Below are positions 26,137 through 37,956 of a stretch of 64,000 nucleotides of DNA, piece after piece. How positions within the stretch are numbered: the stretch's first letter is position 1; every line of letters begins with the position of its first letter. The notes under the pieces are model-generated. The model saw only the letters and a list, made by a program, of their open reading frames with translations, made no database searches and had not been told where the DNA came from. Source of the DNA: Rhabditoides inermis (Eukaryota; Nematoda; Chromadorea; Rhabditida; Rhabditidae); the NCBI GenBank assembly GCA_963966185.1, contig CAWZYM010000301.1, positions 310,001 through 374,000 of the forward strand. Direction: 5' to 3'. The position numbers were made by a program, and so were the translations under genes.

Positions 26137-27300
26137 AAAAAAGAGGGATGAGAAAAGGAGAGGGATGGGAAAAGAAGGTTACATAGTATTTCGCCTCGCC
26201 TCACTTCTATGATTGAATATAGAAGGACGTGAGTGCATATAGTAATGTTTTATTGTATTTCCTCAGAATATAGTAATCGCGCAGTTTGTTGGAGTGTGGT
26301 GAGCTGTTTCGTAGTGCGTGGTGATGTTCTCGGTCGTTTGCACAATTGACTGTCTCTTTCTCTGACATCAGACAGACTGGCAGCTGGCGCACTCTCACCT
26401 CGCCACACTCTCTCGTCGCGGGGCAATAAAGTGGCGTCGATTAGAGGAATTTAATTGATAGCGAGCGTCAGGGGTCACAAAAAGATGCAAATTTTCGTAG
26501 AAGTGTAGTGGCCACCTATATGCATGTTGTAGTAAAGGAAGACCTTACACGGTTGCCTAGTTTTCTTGAACAGCCCGCTACAACTGTTTGGTGTCGCCTC
26601 GCCTCGATTAAATCACTTCGTGAAAGAAAACCAGGAGGTGTTATAAAAAGATTACGGGCAGATTTGTAGGTAAGGGAGTGTAGAGGAGTGACGTCGAAAC
26701 CGTTTCTCGATAGCAGAAGTCTGCGATTCGCAGTACTCGTTCTTGTAAGGTCTACTCGCCGCAGCCGATTTGCCAGTGACCCGTCTCTTCATCTGACACA
26801 CTATTTCGCCGCTTTTGTGTCTGACTCTCTCTGATCACGCGCTATTTCGTCGGACATTCTTGAGCTTATAGCTCCGCGGATATGAGAGATAAAGATCTGA
26901 AAATTGGAATCCTGCATCTCGGGACCGAGACCATCGGATCGATGTCACGTTTGGCTAGATAGGAGTAGTGGGTGGCGCGGTAGAGCGATGGACGTACAGA
27001 CACCATAGGGCATTTTACACTTACACCAGACTAGCGCGCTTCGCGCGCTAGAAATATAGGTATAAAATAGAGGAGAAAAATATCTATCGATTGATATATA
27101 GATTGACTTGATATGTGCTCTGGAAGTGCTATTAGGAGCTGTGCTAGAAGTGCTGTTGTCAGAGCCTTCCAAAAATGAGTGATCTTTACTGTATTTCCTT
27201 AATTTTGAATTACAGTATTAACAAATGTTTGAACAGTGTCAATGTCTAACAGTAGCTGGTTGATAATTTTTGATTCTCGACTGATATTATCTTACCTATG
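26137..27300 (+). repeat. Core module copy 7 with tail
   Basis: Hairpin at 27031-27051. Nearly identical to copy 1 (1-955), including the cttccaaaaatgagt tail, so the segment from the core through the CT-bearing A unit was duplicated as a block of at least 1.35 kb over about 26 kb. Confidence 0.9.
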
Positions 27301-27419
27301 TTCATAGAAGGAGCTCCGAGATGCAGCCGAAGACTATCGGTATATGAGTGATAACTATTTCATAACTAAACTACACTTTCCGTTTCTCCGCTTCTCTCTC
27401 TGTCTCTCTCTCTCTCTTC

Positions 27420-27466
<47 letters not shown>

Positions 27467-27714
27467 TCTAGAAGGCGCTCCGGCACGCTACCGCGTGCCT
27501 CCGCGGTCAAAGCCTAGATCAAAAATAATAATATATTGATCACTGATACTGTTTTGAATTTTTTCCGACTCTCTGATATTTCACTCTCTCGTATGCACAT
27601 AGGAGGCGCTCCGGCACGCTCCGCGCGCCTCCGCGTTAAAACTCTATCAGTAGATTAGTAATTATAATAATACATTGATCACTGATACAGATATGCATTT
27701 TCTTATACTCATCA
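27300..27714 (+). repeat. A-monomer array with CT tract
   Basis: Variant A unit with a (CT)n run at 27391-27462, then two A monomers. Paralogous to 955-1467 but with roughly half the CT length. Confidence 0.85.
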
Positions 27715-29516
27715 TAAAGTAATATCATAAAGTATCTACTCTCGCCTATGATCATAGTATACTCATCATAAAGTAATCTTATACTCATCATAAAGTAATA
27801 TCATAAAGTATCTACTCTCGCCTATGATCATAGATAGCCGCTCCGCGCGTCTCCGCGGTCAAATTCTATCAGTAGCTGATTGACAACGATTAGTTATCAC
27901 GGATCTAATATTATAAAATATCTGCTCTCGCCTATGATCATAGACAGCCGCTCCGCGCGACTCCGCGGTCAAATTCTATCAGTAGCTGGTTGACAATGTT
28001 TAGTTATCACGGATCTAATATCATAAAATATCTACTCTCGCCCATGATCATAGACAGCCGCTCCGCGCGCCTCCGCGGTCAAATTCTATCCGTAGCTGGT
28101 TAACAATGATTAGTTATCACGGATCTAATTTTATAAAATATCTACTCTCGCCTATGATCATAGACAGCCGCTCCGCGCGCCTCCGCGGGCACTTCTTTCA
28201 GTAGCTGGTTGACAATGTTTAGTTATCACGGATCTAATATCATAAAATATCTACTCCCGCCTATGATCATAGACAGCCGCTCCGCGCACCTCCGCGTCAA
28301 ATTCTATCAGTAGCTGGTTGACAATGTTAAGTTATCACGGATCTAATATCATAAAATATCTACTCCCGCCTATGATCATAGACAGCCGCTCCGCGCGCCT
28401 CCGCGGTCAAATTCTATCAGTATCTCGTGACAATGTTTAGTTATCACAGATCAATCATCATAAAATATCTACTCTCGCCTATGATCATAGATAGCCGCTC
28501 CGCGCGCCTCCGCGGTCAAATTCTATCAGCAGCTGGTTGACAATGATTAGTTATCACGGAACTAATTTTATAAATCACCTACTCTCGCCTATGATCATAG
28601 ATAGCCGCTCCGCGCGTCTCCGCGGTCAAATTCTATCAGTAGCTGATTGACAACGATTAGTTATCACGGATCTAATATTATAAAATATCTGCTCTCGCCT
28701 ATGATCATAGACAGCCGCTCCGCGCGACTCCGCGGTCAAATTCTATCAGTAGCTGGTTGACAATGTTTAGTTATCACGGATCTAATATCATAAAATATCT
28801 ACTCTCGCCCATGATCATAGACAGCCGCTCCGCGCGCCTCCGCGGTCAAATTCTATCCGTAGCTGGTTGACAATGATTAGTTATCACGGATCTAATATTA
28901 TAAAATATCTACTCTCGCCTATGATCATAGACAGCCGCTCCGCGCGCCTCCGCGGGCACTTCTTTCAGTAGCTGGTTGACAATGTTTAGTTATCACGGAT
29001 CTAATATCATAAAATATCTACTCCCGCCTATGATCATAGACAGCCGCTCCGCGCACCTCCGCGTCAAATTCTATCAGTAGCTGGTTGACAATGTTAAGTT
29101 ATCACGGATCTAATATCATAAAATATCTACTCCCGCCTATGATCATAGACAGCCGCTCCGCGCGCCTCCGCGGTCAAATTCTATCAGTATCTCGTGACAA
29201 TGTTTAGTTATCACAGATCAATCATCATAAAATATCTACTCTCGCCTATGATCATAGATAGCCGCTCCGCGCGCCTCCGCGGTCAAATTCTATCAGCAGC
29301 TGGTTGACAATGATTAGTTATCACGGATCTAATTTTATAAATCACCTACTCTCGCCTATGATCATAGACAGCCGCTCCGCGCGCCTCCGCGGTCAAATTC
29401 TATCAGTAGCTGGTTGACAATGATTAGTTATCACGGATCTAATATTATAAAATATCTACTATCGCATATGATCATAGACAGCCGCTCCGCGCGCCTCCGC
29501 GGTCAAACTCTATCAG
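27714..29516 (+). repeat. B-monomer array, about 16 units, with 768-bp duplication
   Basis: The A-to-B junction is locally repeated (catcataaagtaat seen three times, 27714-27800). A seven-monomer block then repeats with a 768-bp offset (agtagctgattgacaacgat at 27871 and 28639). The two copies share rare variants such as tctttcagtagctgg and tatctcgtgacaatg, so this is a recent block duplication of a B heptamer. Confidence 0.88.
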
Positions 29517-29716
29517 TAGATCAGTTATTATAATAATATATTGAACACTGATACTGATATGCATTCTTTCCTACTCTCTGATCTTTCACTCTCTCGTATG
29601 GGCGCTCCGGCACACTCCGCGGTAAAGCCTATCAGAAGCTGGTTTGAAATTTTTTATTTATTAGAGATACAAATAAAATTTATAGTTATCACTGGTCTTT
29701 TATTATAAAGTCAATG

Positions 29717-29777
<61 letters not shown>

Positions 29778-29812
29778 GAAAGAGAGCGAGAGAGAGAGAA
29801 AGACGAAAGAAG

Positions 29813-29860
<48 letters not shown>

Positions 29861-29938
29861 AAGAGAGGGAGAGAAAGAGAGAAAGAGAGAAAGAGAGAAA
29901 GAGAGAAAGAGAGAAAGAGAGAAAGAGAGAAAGAGAGA
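29516..29938 (+). repeat. Single A monomer, link and long (GA)n tract preceding core 8
   Basis: One A monomer with a reduced box (29516-29632), a link, then about 222 bp of GA (29715-29938), the longest GA tract before a core. It has internal periodic gagagaaa repeats near its 3' end. Frames of 75 and 101 codons here are translations of the simple repeat. Confidence 0.9.
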
Positions 29939-30864
29939 TGAGAAAAGGAATTGGATGAAAAAAGAAAGTTACATAGTATTTCGCCTCGCCTCACTTCCCT
30001 GATTGAATATAGAATGACGTGAGTGCATATAGTAATGTTTTATTGTATGTGCTCAAAAAAATAAAATTTGCACAGTTTGTTGGAGTATGGTGAGCTGTTT
30101 CGTAGTGCATGGTGATAATCTCGCTCATTTGCACAACTTACTGTTTCTTTCTCTAACAGCAGACAGACTGGCAGCTGGCGCACTCTCACCTCGCCACACT
30201 CTCTCGTCGCGGGGCAATAAAACGACGTCGATTAGAGGAATTTAATTGATAGCGGGCGTCAGAAGTCACAAAAAGATGCAAATTTTGGTAGAAGTGTAGT
30301 GGCCACCTATCTGCATGTTGTAGTAAAGGGAGACCTTACACGATTGCCTAGTTTTCTTGAACAGCCCGCGACAACTGTTTGGTGTCGCCTCGCCTCGACT
30401 AAATCACTTCGTGAAAGGAAACCAGGAGGAGTTATAAAAAGATTACGGGCAGATTTGTAGGTGAGGGAGTGTAGAGGAGTGACGTCGAAACCGTTTTTCG
30501 ATAGCTGAAGTCTGCGATCCGCAGTGCTCGTTCTTGTAAGGTCTACTCGCCGCAGCCGATTCGCCAGTGACCCGTCTCCTCGCCTCACACACTATTTTGC
30601 CTGTTTTCTGTCTGACTCTCTCTGATTACGCGTTATTTCGTCGGACTTTCTGGAGCTCATAGCTCCGCGGATATGATAGATAAAGATCTGAAAATTGGAA
30701 TCCTGCATCTCGGGACCGAGACCATCGGATCGATGTCACGTTTGGCTAGATAGGAGTAGTGGGTGGCGCGGTAGAGCGATGGACGTACGGACGGACGGAA
30801 ACCATAGAGCATTTAGCCAGACCGGCGCAGCGGGCGCTGCGACTAGCGCGCTTCGCGCGCTAGA
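29939..30864 (+). repeat. Core module copy 8
   Basis: Hairpin at 30843-30863, immediately preceded by a second small palindrome (arms cgcagcg/cgctgcg) shared with copies 11 and 12. After the hairpin the usual tail is replaced by the C body (gatgtaataaggataaac), as in copy 9. The minus-strand 93-codon frame at 30307-30588 matches those of copies 5 and 13. Confidence 0.9.
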
Positions 30865-32446
30865 TGTAATAAGGATAAACAGATAGAGGATGAAATTATC
30901 TATCGATTGATGTATTGATTGATATGATATGTAGTCTAGAAGCTAAGATAGAAAGAAAGAAGTTCTTGCTGCGCGATCACTCTACAAGACTCCTCCAGTA
31001 GATGATTATTAATCATGTTATGTTACAGTGTTATAAAAATATGTCAATAATGATTTGCACGCTTCTTTGATACATAGGAGCTTTGGCAAGCTATCGCGCG
31101 CTTACGCTGTCAAAGTCTATAAAAACAGGTTGATAATTATTATATTTCTTTGATAACTGATCTACACTTTAACAAGTTCATAGAAGACGCTCCGGCACGC
31201 TGCTGCGCGCATTCGCTGTCAAATTCTAAAAGTCTACAGTCGATAAGTAATGATTTTATTTATATATCACTGTTCTTCTCGCTGTCAAAACAGATTCTGT
31301 CAAATTCTAACGGTAAACTGTTGATAAGTCCAGATTTTTTTTATCACTGGTCTACTCTCTCTTTTGCTAATAAAAAGCGCTCCGTCACGCTGCCGCGAGC
31401 CTCCGCTAACAAAGATTATCAGTACATAGTTCGGTGGCATTAAATATTTTCAAATTTTCATATTACTGATCTACATTTTCTCGGTCTCACCGTCTCTCTG
31501 GTTCCTCTCTCACTCTTCCCTGCATTCATACAAACCGCTCCGGCACGCTCCGCCCACCTCCGCGTAAAAGTCTATCAGTAGATAAATAATTTTTTTTTTC
31601 ATTGTTGCTCTTCCATTCATCCATCTTTCTGATCTTTCACTCTTTCTCATGCGCAAAGAAGGCGCTCCGGCACGCTGCCGCGCGCCTTCGCGTAAAAGTC
31701 TATAAGTAGATCAATAATAATATTTTTTTTATTATTTCACGATTTATCCATCTTTCTGATCTTTCACTCTTTCTCATGCGCATACATAGAAGGCGCTCCG
31801 GCACGCTGCCGCGCACTTCCGCGTAAAAGTCTATAATTAGATCAATAATAATATGTTTTCTTTATTATTTCACGATTTATCCATCTTTCTGATCTTTCAC
31901 TCTTTCTCATGCGCATAGAAGGCGCTCCGGCACGCTGCCGCGCACCTCCGCGTAAAAGTCTACAATTAGATCCATAATAAAAAAATTTCCATATTATTTC
32001 ACGATTTATCCATCTTTCTGATCTTTCACTCTTTCTCATGCGCATAGAAGGCGCTCCGGCACGCTGCCGCGCGCCTCCGCGTAAAAGTCTATAATTAGAT
32101 CAATAATAATATTTTTTCTTTATTATTTCACAATTTATCCATCTTTCTGATCTTTCACTCTTTCTCATGCGCATAGAAGGTGCTCCGGCACGCTGCCGCG
32201 CACCTCCGCGTAAAAGTCTATCAGTAGATCAATAATAATATTTTTCATTAGTAATCTACGATTTACTGATTTTTCACTCTTTTTTATGCGCATAGAAGGC
32301 GGCACGCAGCCGCGCTATCAAAATCTATTAAAATTTTTGATAATTGCTATATTGTAATATTTATCTTTTCACTTTTCTACATTTTGCTATGCCCAATATA
32401 GAGGGAGGAGGAGACAAAGTGGTGAAGGAATCCGGCACGCTCCGGC
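30864..32446 (+). repeat. C-type satellite body, copy 1
   Basis: A diverged relative of the A family. The first ~750 bp hold degenerate units (gctccggcacgctgctgcgc and similar boxes). From about 31600 there are five better-kept C units of 121-134 bp with ctttctcatgcgcatagaag, gctccggcacgctgccgcgc and a T-rich spacer. The box reads gccgcgcgcctccgcgtaaa, which separates C from A and B. No gene is supported here. It duplicates 36105-37956 and preserves the empty MITE site at 31009. Confidence 0.85.
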
Positions 32447-33212
32447 GGTCAAATTCTATCAGTAGTTGACAATGATTAGTTATCACGGATCTAATATTAT
32501 AAAATCTCTACTCTCGCCTTTGATCACAGACAGCCGCTCCGCGCACCTCAGCGGTAAAATTCTATCAGTAGCTGGTTGACAATTATTATTTATCACGGAT
32601 CTAATATTATAAAATCTCTACTCTCGCCTTTGATCACAGACAGCCGCTCCGCGCGCCTCCGCGGTCAAATCCTATCAGTAGCTGGTTGACAATGATTAGT
32701 TATCACGAATCTAACATTATAAAATCTCTACTCTCGCCTTTGATCACAGACAGCCGCTCCGCGCGCCTCCGCGGTCAAATCCTATCAGTAGCTGGTTGAC
32801 AATGATTAGTTATCACGGATCTAATATTATAAAATCTCTACTCTCGCCTTTGATCACAGACAGCCGCTCCGCGCACCTCAGCGGTAAAATTCTATCAGTA
32901 GATGGTTGTCAATTATTATTTATCACGGATCTAATATTATAAAATCTCTACTCTCGCCTTTGATCACAGACAGCCGCTCCGCGCGCCTCCGCGGTCAAAT
33001 CCTATCAGTAGCTGGTTGACAATGATTAGTTATCACGAATCTAACATTATAAAATCTCTACTCTCGCCTTTGATCACAGACAGCCGCTCCGCGCGCCTCC
33101 GCGGTCAAATCCTATCAGTAGCTGGTTGAAAATGGTTAGTTATCACGGATCTAATATTATAAAATATCTACTCTCGCCTACGATCATAGACATCCGCTCC
33201 GCGCGCCTCCGC
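32446..33212 (+). repeat. B-monomer array, 7 units, two copies of a 330-bp trimer
   Basis: B units in order: acctcagcggtaaaattcta unit, cctccgcggtcaaatcctat unit, tcacgaatctaacattataa unit. This trimer starts at 32543 and again at 32873 (330 bp). The array ends at ccgcgcagtaataataagaa, where a B box joins an A spacer. Confidence 0.88.
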
Positions 33213-34430
33213 GCAGTAATAATAAGAATAAATTGATCCCTACTACTGATATGCATTTTCTTCGACTCTCTGATCGTTCACATTCTCGTATGCACATAGA
33301 AAGCGCTCCGGCACGCTCCGCGCGCCTTCGCGGTCAAAGTATATCAGTATATCAGTAATAATAAGAATATATTGATCACTACTACTGATATGCATTTTAT
33401 CCGACTCTCTGATCTTTCACTCTCGTATGCACATAGAAGGCACTCCGGCACGCTTCGCGCGCCTCCGCGGTCAAAGCCGATCAGTAGATCAGTAATTATA
33501 AAAAAAAACATTGATCATTGCTACTGATATGCATTTTATCCGACTCTCTGATCGTTCATTTTCTCGTATGCACATAGAAGGCGCTCCGGCACGCTTCGCG
33601 CGCCTCCGCGGTCAAAGCCGATCAGTAGATCAGTAATTATAATAAAACATTGATCACTGATACTGATATCCATTTTCTCCGACTCTCTGATTTTTTACTC
33701 TTTCGTATGCACATAAAAGGTGATACTGATATGCATTTTCTCCGACTCTCTGATCTTTCACTTTCTCGTATGCACATAGAAAGCGCTCCGGCACGCTTCG
33801 CGCGCCCCCGCGGTCAAAGCCGATCAGTAGATCAGTAATATTAAGAATATATTGATCACTGCTACTGGTATGCATTTTCTCCGAATCTCTGATCTTTCAC
33901 TTTCTCGTATGCACATAGAAGGCGCTCCGGCACGCTTCGCGCGCCTCCGCGGTCAAAGCCGATCAGTAGATCAGTAATTAAAATAAAACATTGATCACTG
34001 ATACTGATATGCATTTTCTCCGACTCTCTGATTTTTTACTCTTTCGTATGCACATAAAAGGTGATACTGATATGCATTTTCTCCGACTCTCTGATCTTTC
34101 ACTTTCTCGTATGCACATAGAAAGCGCTCCGGCACGCTCCGCGCGCCTCCGCGGTCAAAGTCGATCAGTAGATCAGTAATAATAAGAATATATTGATCAC
34201 TGCTACTGATATGCATTTTCTCCGACTCTCTGATCGTTCACTTTTTTTATATGCACATAGAAAGCGCTCCGGCACGCTCCGCGCGCCTCCGCGGTCAAAG
34301 TCGATCAGTAGATCAGTAATAATAAGAATATATTGATCACTGCTACTGATATGCATTTTCTCCGACTCTCTGATTGTTCACTTTCTCGTATGCACATAGA
34401 AAGCGCTCCGGCACGCTCCGCGGTAAAAGC
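33212..34430 (+). repeat. A-monomer array, about 9 units, with box-less units
   Basis: Contains a ~341-bp duplicated block (33650-33838 against 33991-34179). In it two A bodies are joined without a GC box (cacataaaaggtgatactga at 33710 and 34051). The homologous stretch in the sister body (39820-40490) is about half as long and lacks the block. Confidence 0.85.
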
Positions 34431-34508
34431 CTATCAGTAGCTGGTTGACAATTTTTATTTATTATAGATCCAAGTATAATTATTAGTTATCACTGGTCTA
34501 ATATAAGC

Positions 34509-34586
<78 letters not shown>

Positions 34587-34696
34587 TGAGCAGCTGGTTG
34601 ACAATTATTATTGATTTTAGTTCCAAGTAGACTTCATATTTCTCACTAATCTAAAATCATATTATATAAGAGAGAGATAGAGGAAGAGAGGAAGAG
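34430..34696 (+). repeat. Double link and (GA)n tracts
   Basis: Link 1 then GA (about 34506-34586), link 2 then a weak GA stretch (34668-34696). Normally a core would follow; here the GA tract is joined straight to the core tail, so the core has been lost. Confidence 0.88.
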
Positions 34697-34826
34697 AGAT
34701 GACTGATCTTTATTTATTTCCTTATTTTTTTCAATTTTCAGTAATTTTAAATAATTAGAAAGTGTCACAGTCTATCTGGTTGATAGTATCTGCTTGAATG
34801 CTTTTCTACAGATGTTATATTTACTA
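34697..34826 (+). repeat. Orphan core tail (core deleted)
   Basis: The sequence from gactgatctttatttatttc to tactatgctcatag is the tail that follows complete cores, but no core precedes it. The joint gagagatgactgatc shares agatga with both the GA-tract end (gagagatgagaaaagg) and the core tail (cagtagatgactgatc), pointing to a ~1-kb deletion by short homology. Confidence 0.85.
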
Positions 34827-35137
34827 TGCTCATAGAAGACGCTCCGGCACGCTCCGCGGTCAAAGCTTATCAGTATTTCAGTGATAAAAATAATAATAAA
34901 ATGATCACTGATACTGTTATGCATTTTCTCCTACTCTCTCATATTTTACTTTCTCGTATAAACATAGAGGGCGCTCCGGCACGCTTCGCACGCCTCCGCG
35001 GTCAAAGCCGATCATTAGATCAGTAATAATTGATCACTGATACTGATATGCATTCTCTCCTACTCTCTGATCTTTCACTCTCTCGTATGCACATAGAGGG
35101 CGCTCCGGCACACTCCGCGGTAAAATATTATAAAATA

Positions 35138-35184
<47 letters not shown>
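34826..35184 (+). repeat. A-monomer array with terminal link/GA
   Basis: Two to three A monomers, then a shortened link (ctccgcggtaaaatattata) and about 45 bp of GA (35139-35184) preceding core 9. Confidence 0.85.
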
Positions 35185-35185
<1 letters not shown>

Positions 35186-36105
35186 GAAAAAAGAGGGATG
35201 AGAAAAGGAGAGGGATGAGAAAAGGAGGTTACATAGTATTCCGCCTCGCCTCACTTCCCTGATTGAATATAGAATGTCGTTAGTGCATACAGTTTTATTT
35301 GTATTGTATTTGCTCAGGATATAGAATTTGCACCGTTTGTTGGAAGTGTGGTGAGCTGTTTCGTAGTGCATGGTAATGTTCTCGCTCATTTGCACAGTTT
35401 ACTGTCTCTTTCTCTGGCATCAGACAGACTGGCAGCTGGCGCACTCTCACCTCGCCACACTCTCTCGTCGCGGGGCAATAAAGTGGCGTCGATTAGAGGA
35501 ATTTAATTGATAGCGAGCGTCAGAGGTCACAAAAAGATGCAAATTTTGGTAGAAATATAGTGGCCACCTATATACATGTTGTAGTAAAGGGGAGATCGTA
35601 CACGGTTGCCTAGTTTTCTTGAACAGCCCGCGACAACTGTTTGGTGTCGCCTCGCCTCGACTAAATCACTTCGTGAAAGGAAACCAGGAGGAGTTATAAA
35701 AAGATTACGGGCAGATTTGTAGGTGAGGGAGTGTAGAGGAGTGACGTGAAAACCGTTTTTCGATAGCTGAAGTCTGCGATTCGCAGTACTCGTTCTTGTA
35801 AGGTCTACTCGCCGCACCCGATTCGTCAGTGACCCGTCTCTTCATCTGACACACTATCTCGCTGCTTTTCTGTCTGACTCTCTCGGATTACGCGCTATTT
35901 CGTCGGACCTTCTTGAGCTTATAGCTCCGCGGATATGAGAGATAAAGATCTGAAAATTGGAATCCTGCATCTCGGGACCGAGACCATCGGATCGATGTCA
36001 CGTTTGGCTAGATAGGAGTAGTGGGTGGCGCGGTAGAGCGATGGACGTACGGAAACCATAGGGCATTTTGCACTTACACCCGACTAGCGCGCTTCGCGCG
36101 CTAGA
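35185..36105 (+). repeat. Core module copy 9
   Basis: Hairpin at 36084-36104. Shares gacgtgaaaaccgtttttcg with copy 13 and is followed by the C body like copy 8. A 96-codon minus-strand frame (35527-35817) is open. The first ~200 bp match core 10 closely (tgcatacagttttatttgta). Confidence 0.9.
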
Positions 36106-37956
36106 TGTAATAAGGATAAACAGATAGAGGATGAAATTATCTATCGATTGATGTATTGATTGATATGATATGTAGTCTAGAAGCTAAGATAGAAAGAAAG
36201 AAGTTCTTGCTGCGCGATCACTCTACAAGACTCCTCCAGTAGATGATTATTAAAGAAGAACTCCGGGGAAAGAGTCACCGGCCCAAAACATTAGCGCGCC
36301 CGGAACCAGATTTTGGCGGGAAACCGCGAGTACGGCAAGCGGTGGGCAGAGGAGTGAGGCTCCGCCCTCGTCCAATTAAGCTATTTGGACAAAGGAATCG
36401 TAATAAATAATTCAAAAACGTAACTTTTCAAAGCCTCTCAGAATTTTCTTTGCCAGAATCGTGTTCCTAAGTATCATTTTGCCCCTATTGACCGGCATTC
36501 CTATTTTCCCCGGAGTTCTTCTTTAATCATGTTATGTTACAGTGTTATAAAAATATGTCAATAATGATTTGCACGCTTCTTTGATACATAGGAGCTTTGG
36601 CAAGCTATCGCGCGCTTACGCTGTCAAAGTCTATAAAAACAGGTTGATAATTATTATATTTCTTTGATAACTGATCTACACTTTAACAAGTTCATAGAAG
36701 ACGCTCCGGCACGCTGCTGCGCGCATTCGCTGTCAAATTCTAAAAGTCTACAGTCGATAAGTAATGATTTTATTTATATATCACTGTTCTTCTCGCTGTC
36801 AAAACAGATTCTGTCAAATTATAACGGTAAACTGTTGATAAGTCCAGATTTTTTTTATCACTGGTCTACTCTCTCTTTTGCTAATAAAAAGCGCTCCGTC
36901 ACGCTGCCGCGAGCCTCCGCTAACAAAGATTATCAGTACATAGTTCGGTGGCATTAAATATTTTCAAATTTTCATATTACTGATCTACATTTTCTCGGTC
37001 TCACCGTCTCTCTGGTTCCTCTCTCACTCTTCCCTGCATTCATACAAACCGCTCCGGCACGCTCCGCCCACCTCCGCGTAAAAGTCTATCAGTAGATAAA
37101 TAATATTTTTTTTCATTGTTGCTCTTCCATTCATCCATCTTTCTGATCTTTCACTCTTTCTCATTCGCAAAGAAGGCGCTCCGGCACGCTGCCGCGCGCC
37201 TTCGCGTAAAAGTCTATAAGTAGATCAATAATAATATTTTTTTATTATTTCACGATTTATCCATCTTTCTGATCTTTCACTCTTTCTCATGCGCATAGAA
37301 GGCGCTCCGGCACGCTGCCGCGCGCCTTCGCGTAAAAGTCTATAAGTAGATCAATAATAATATTTTTTTATTATTTCACGATTTATCCATCTTTCTGATC
37401 TTTCACTCTTTCTCATGCGCATAGAAGGCGCTCCGGCACGCTGCCGCGCACCTCCGCGTAAAAGTCTACAATTAGATCCATAATAAAAAAATTTCCATAT
37501 TATTTCACGATTTATCCATCTTTCTGATCTTTCACTCTTTCTCATGCGCATAGAAGGCGCTCCGGCACGCTGCCGCGCGCCTCCGCGTAAAAGTCTATAA
37601 TTAGATCAATAATAATATTTTTTCTTTATTATTTCACAATTTATCCATCTTTCTGATCTTTCACTCTTTCTCATGCGCATAGAAGGTGCTCCGGCACGCT
37701 GCCGCGCACCTCCGCGTAAAAGTCTATCAGTAGATCAATAATAATATTTTTCATTAGTAATCTACGATTTACTGATTTTTCACTCTTTTTTATGCGCATA
37801 GAAGGCGGCACGCAGCCGCGCTATCAAAATCTATTAAAATTTTTGATAATTGCTATATTGTAATATTTATCTTTTCACTTTTCTACATTTTGCTATGCCC
37901 AATATAGAGGGAGGAGGAGACAAAGTGGTGAAGGAATCCGGCACGCTCCGGCGGTC
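36105..37956 (+). repeat. C-type satellite body, copy 2 (interrupted by a MITE)
   Basis: Near-identical duplicate of 30864-32446, with one different C unit near 37148-37290 (ctcattcgcaaagaagg) and the MITE insertion at 36254-36522. Otherwise it differs from copy 1 by scattered substitutions, so the duplication is recent. Confidence 0.85.
36254..36522. mobile_element. 269-bp MITE with 18-bp TIRs and TTAA target duplication
   Basis: Unique, non-satellite sequence with perfect 18-bp terminal inverted repeats (agaagaactccggggaaa at 36254-36271, its complement at 36505-36522). It is flanked by TTAA on both sides (36250-36253 and 36523-36526). The paralogous body at about 31000-31020 reads gattattaatcatgttatg without the insert, giving the empty site directly. 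It has no coding capacity. A TTAA duplication is typical of piggyBac-type elements, but the terminal bases are not the usual piggyBac ones, so the superfamily is left open. Confidence 0.9.
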
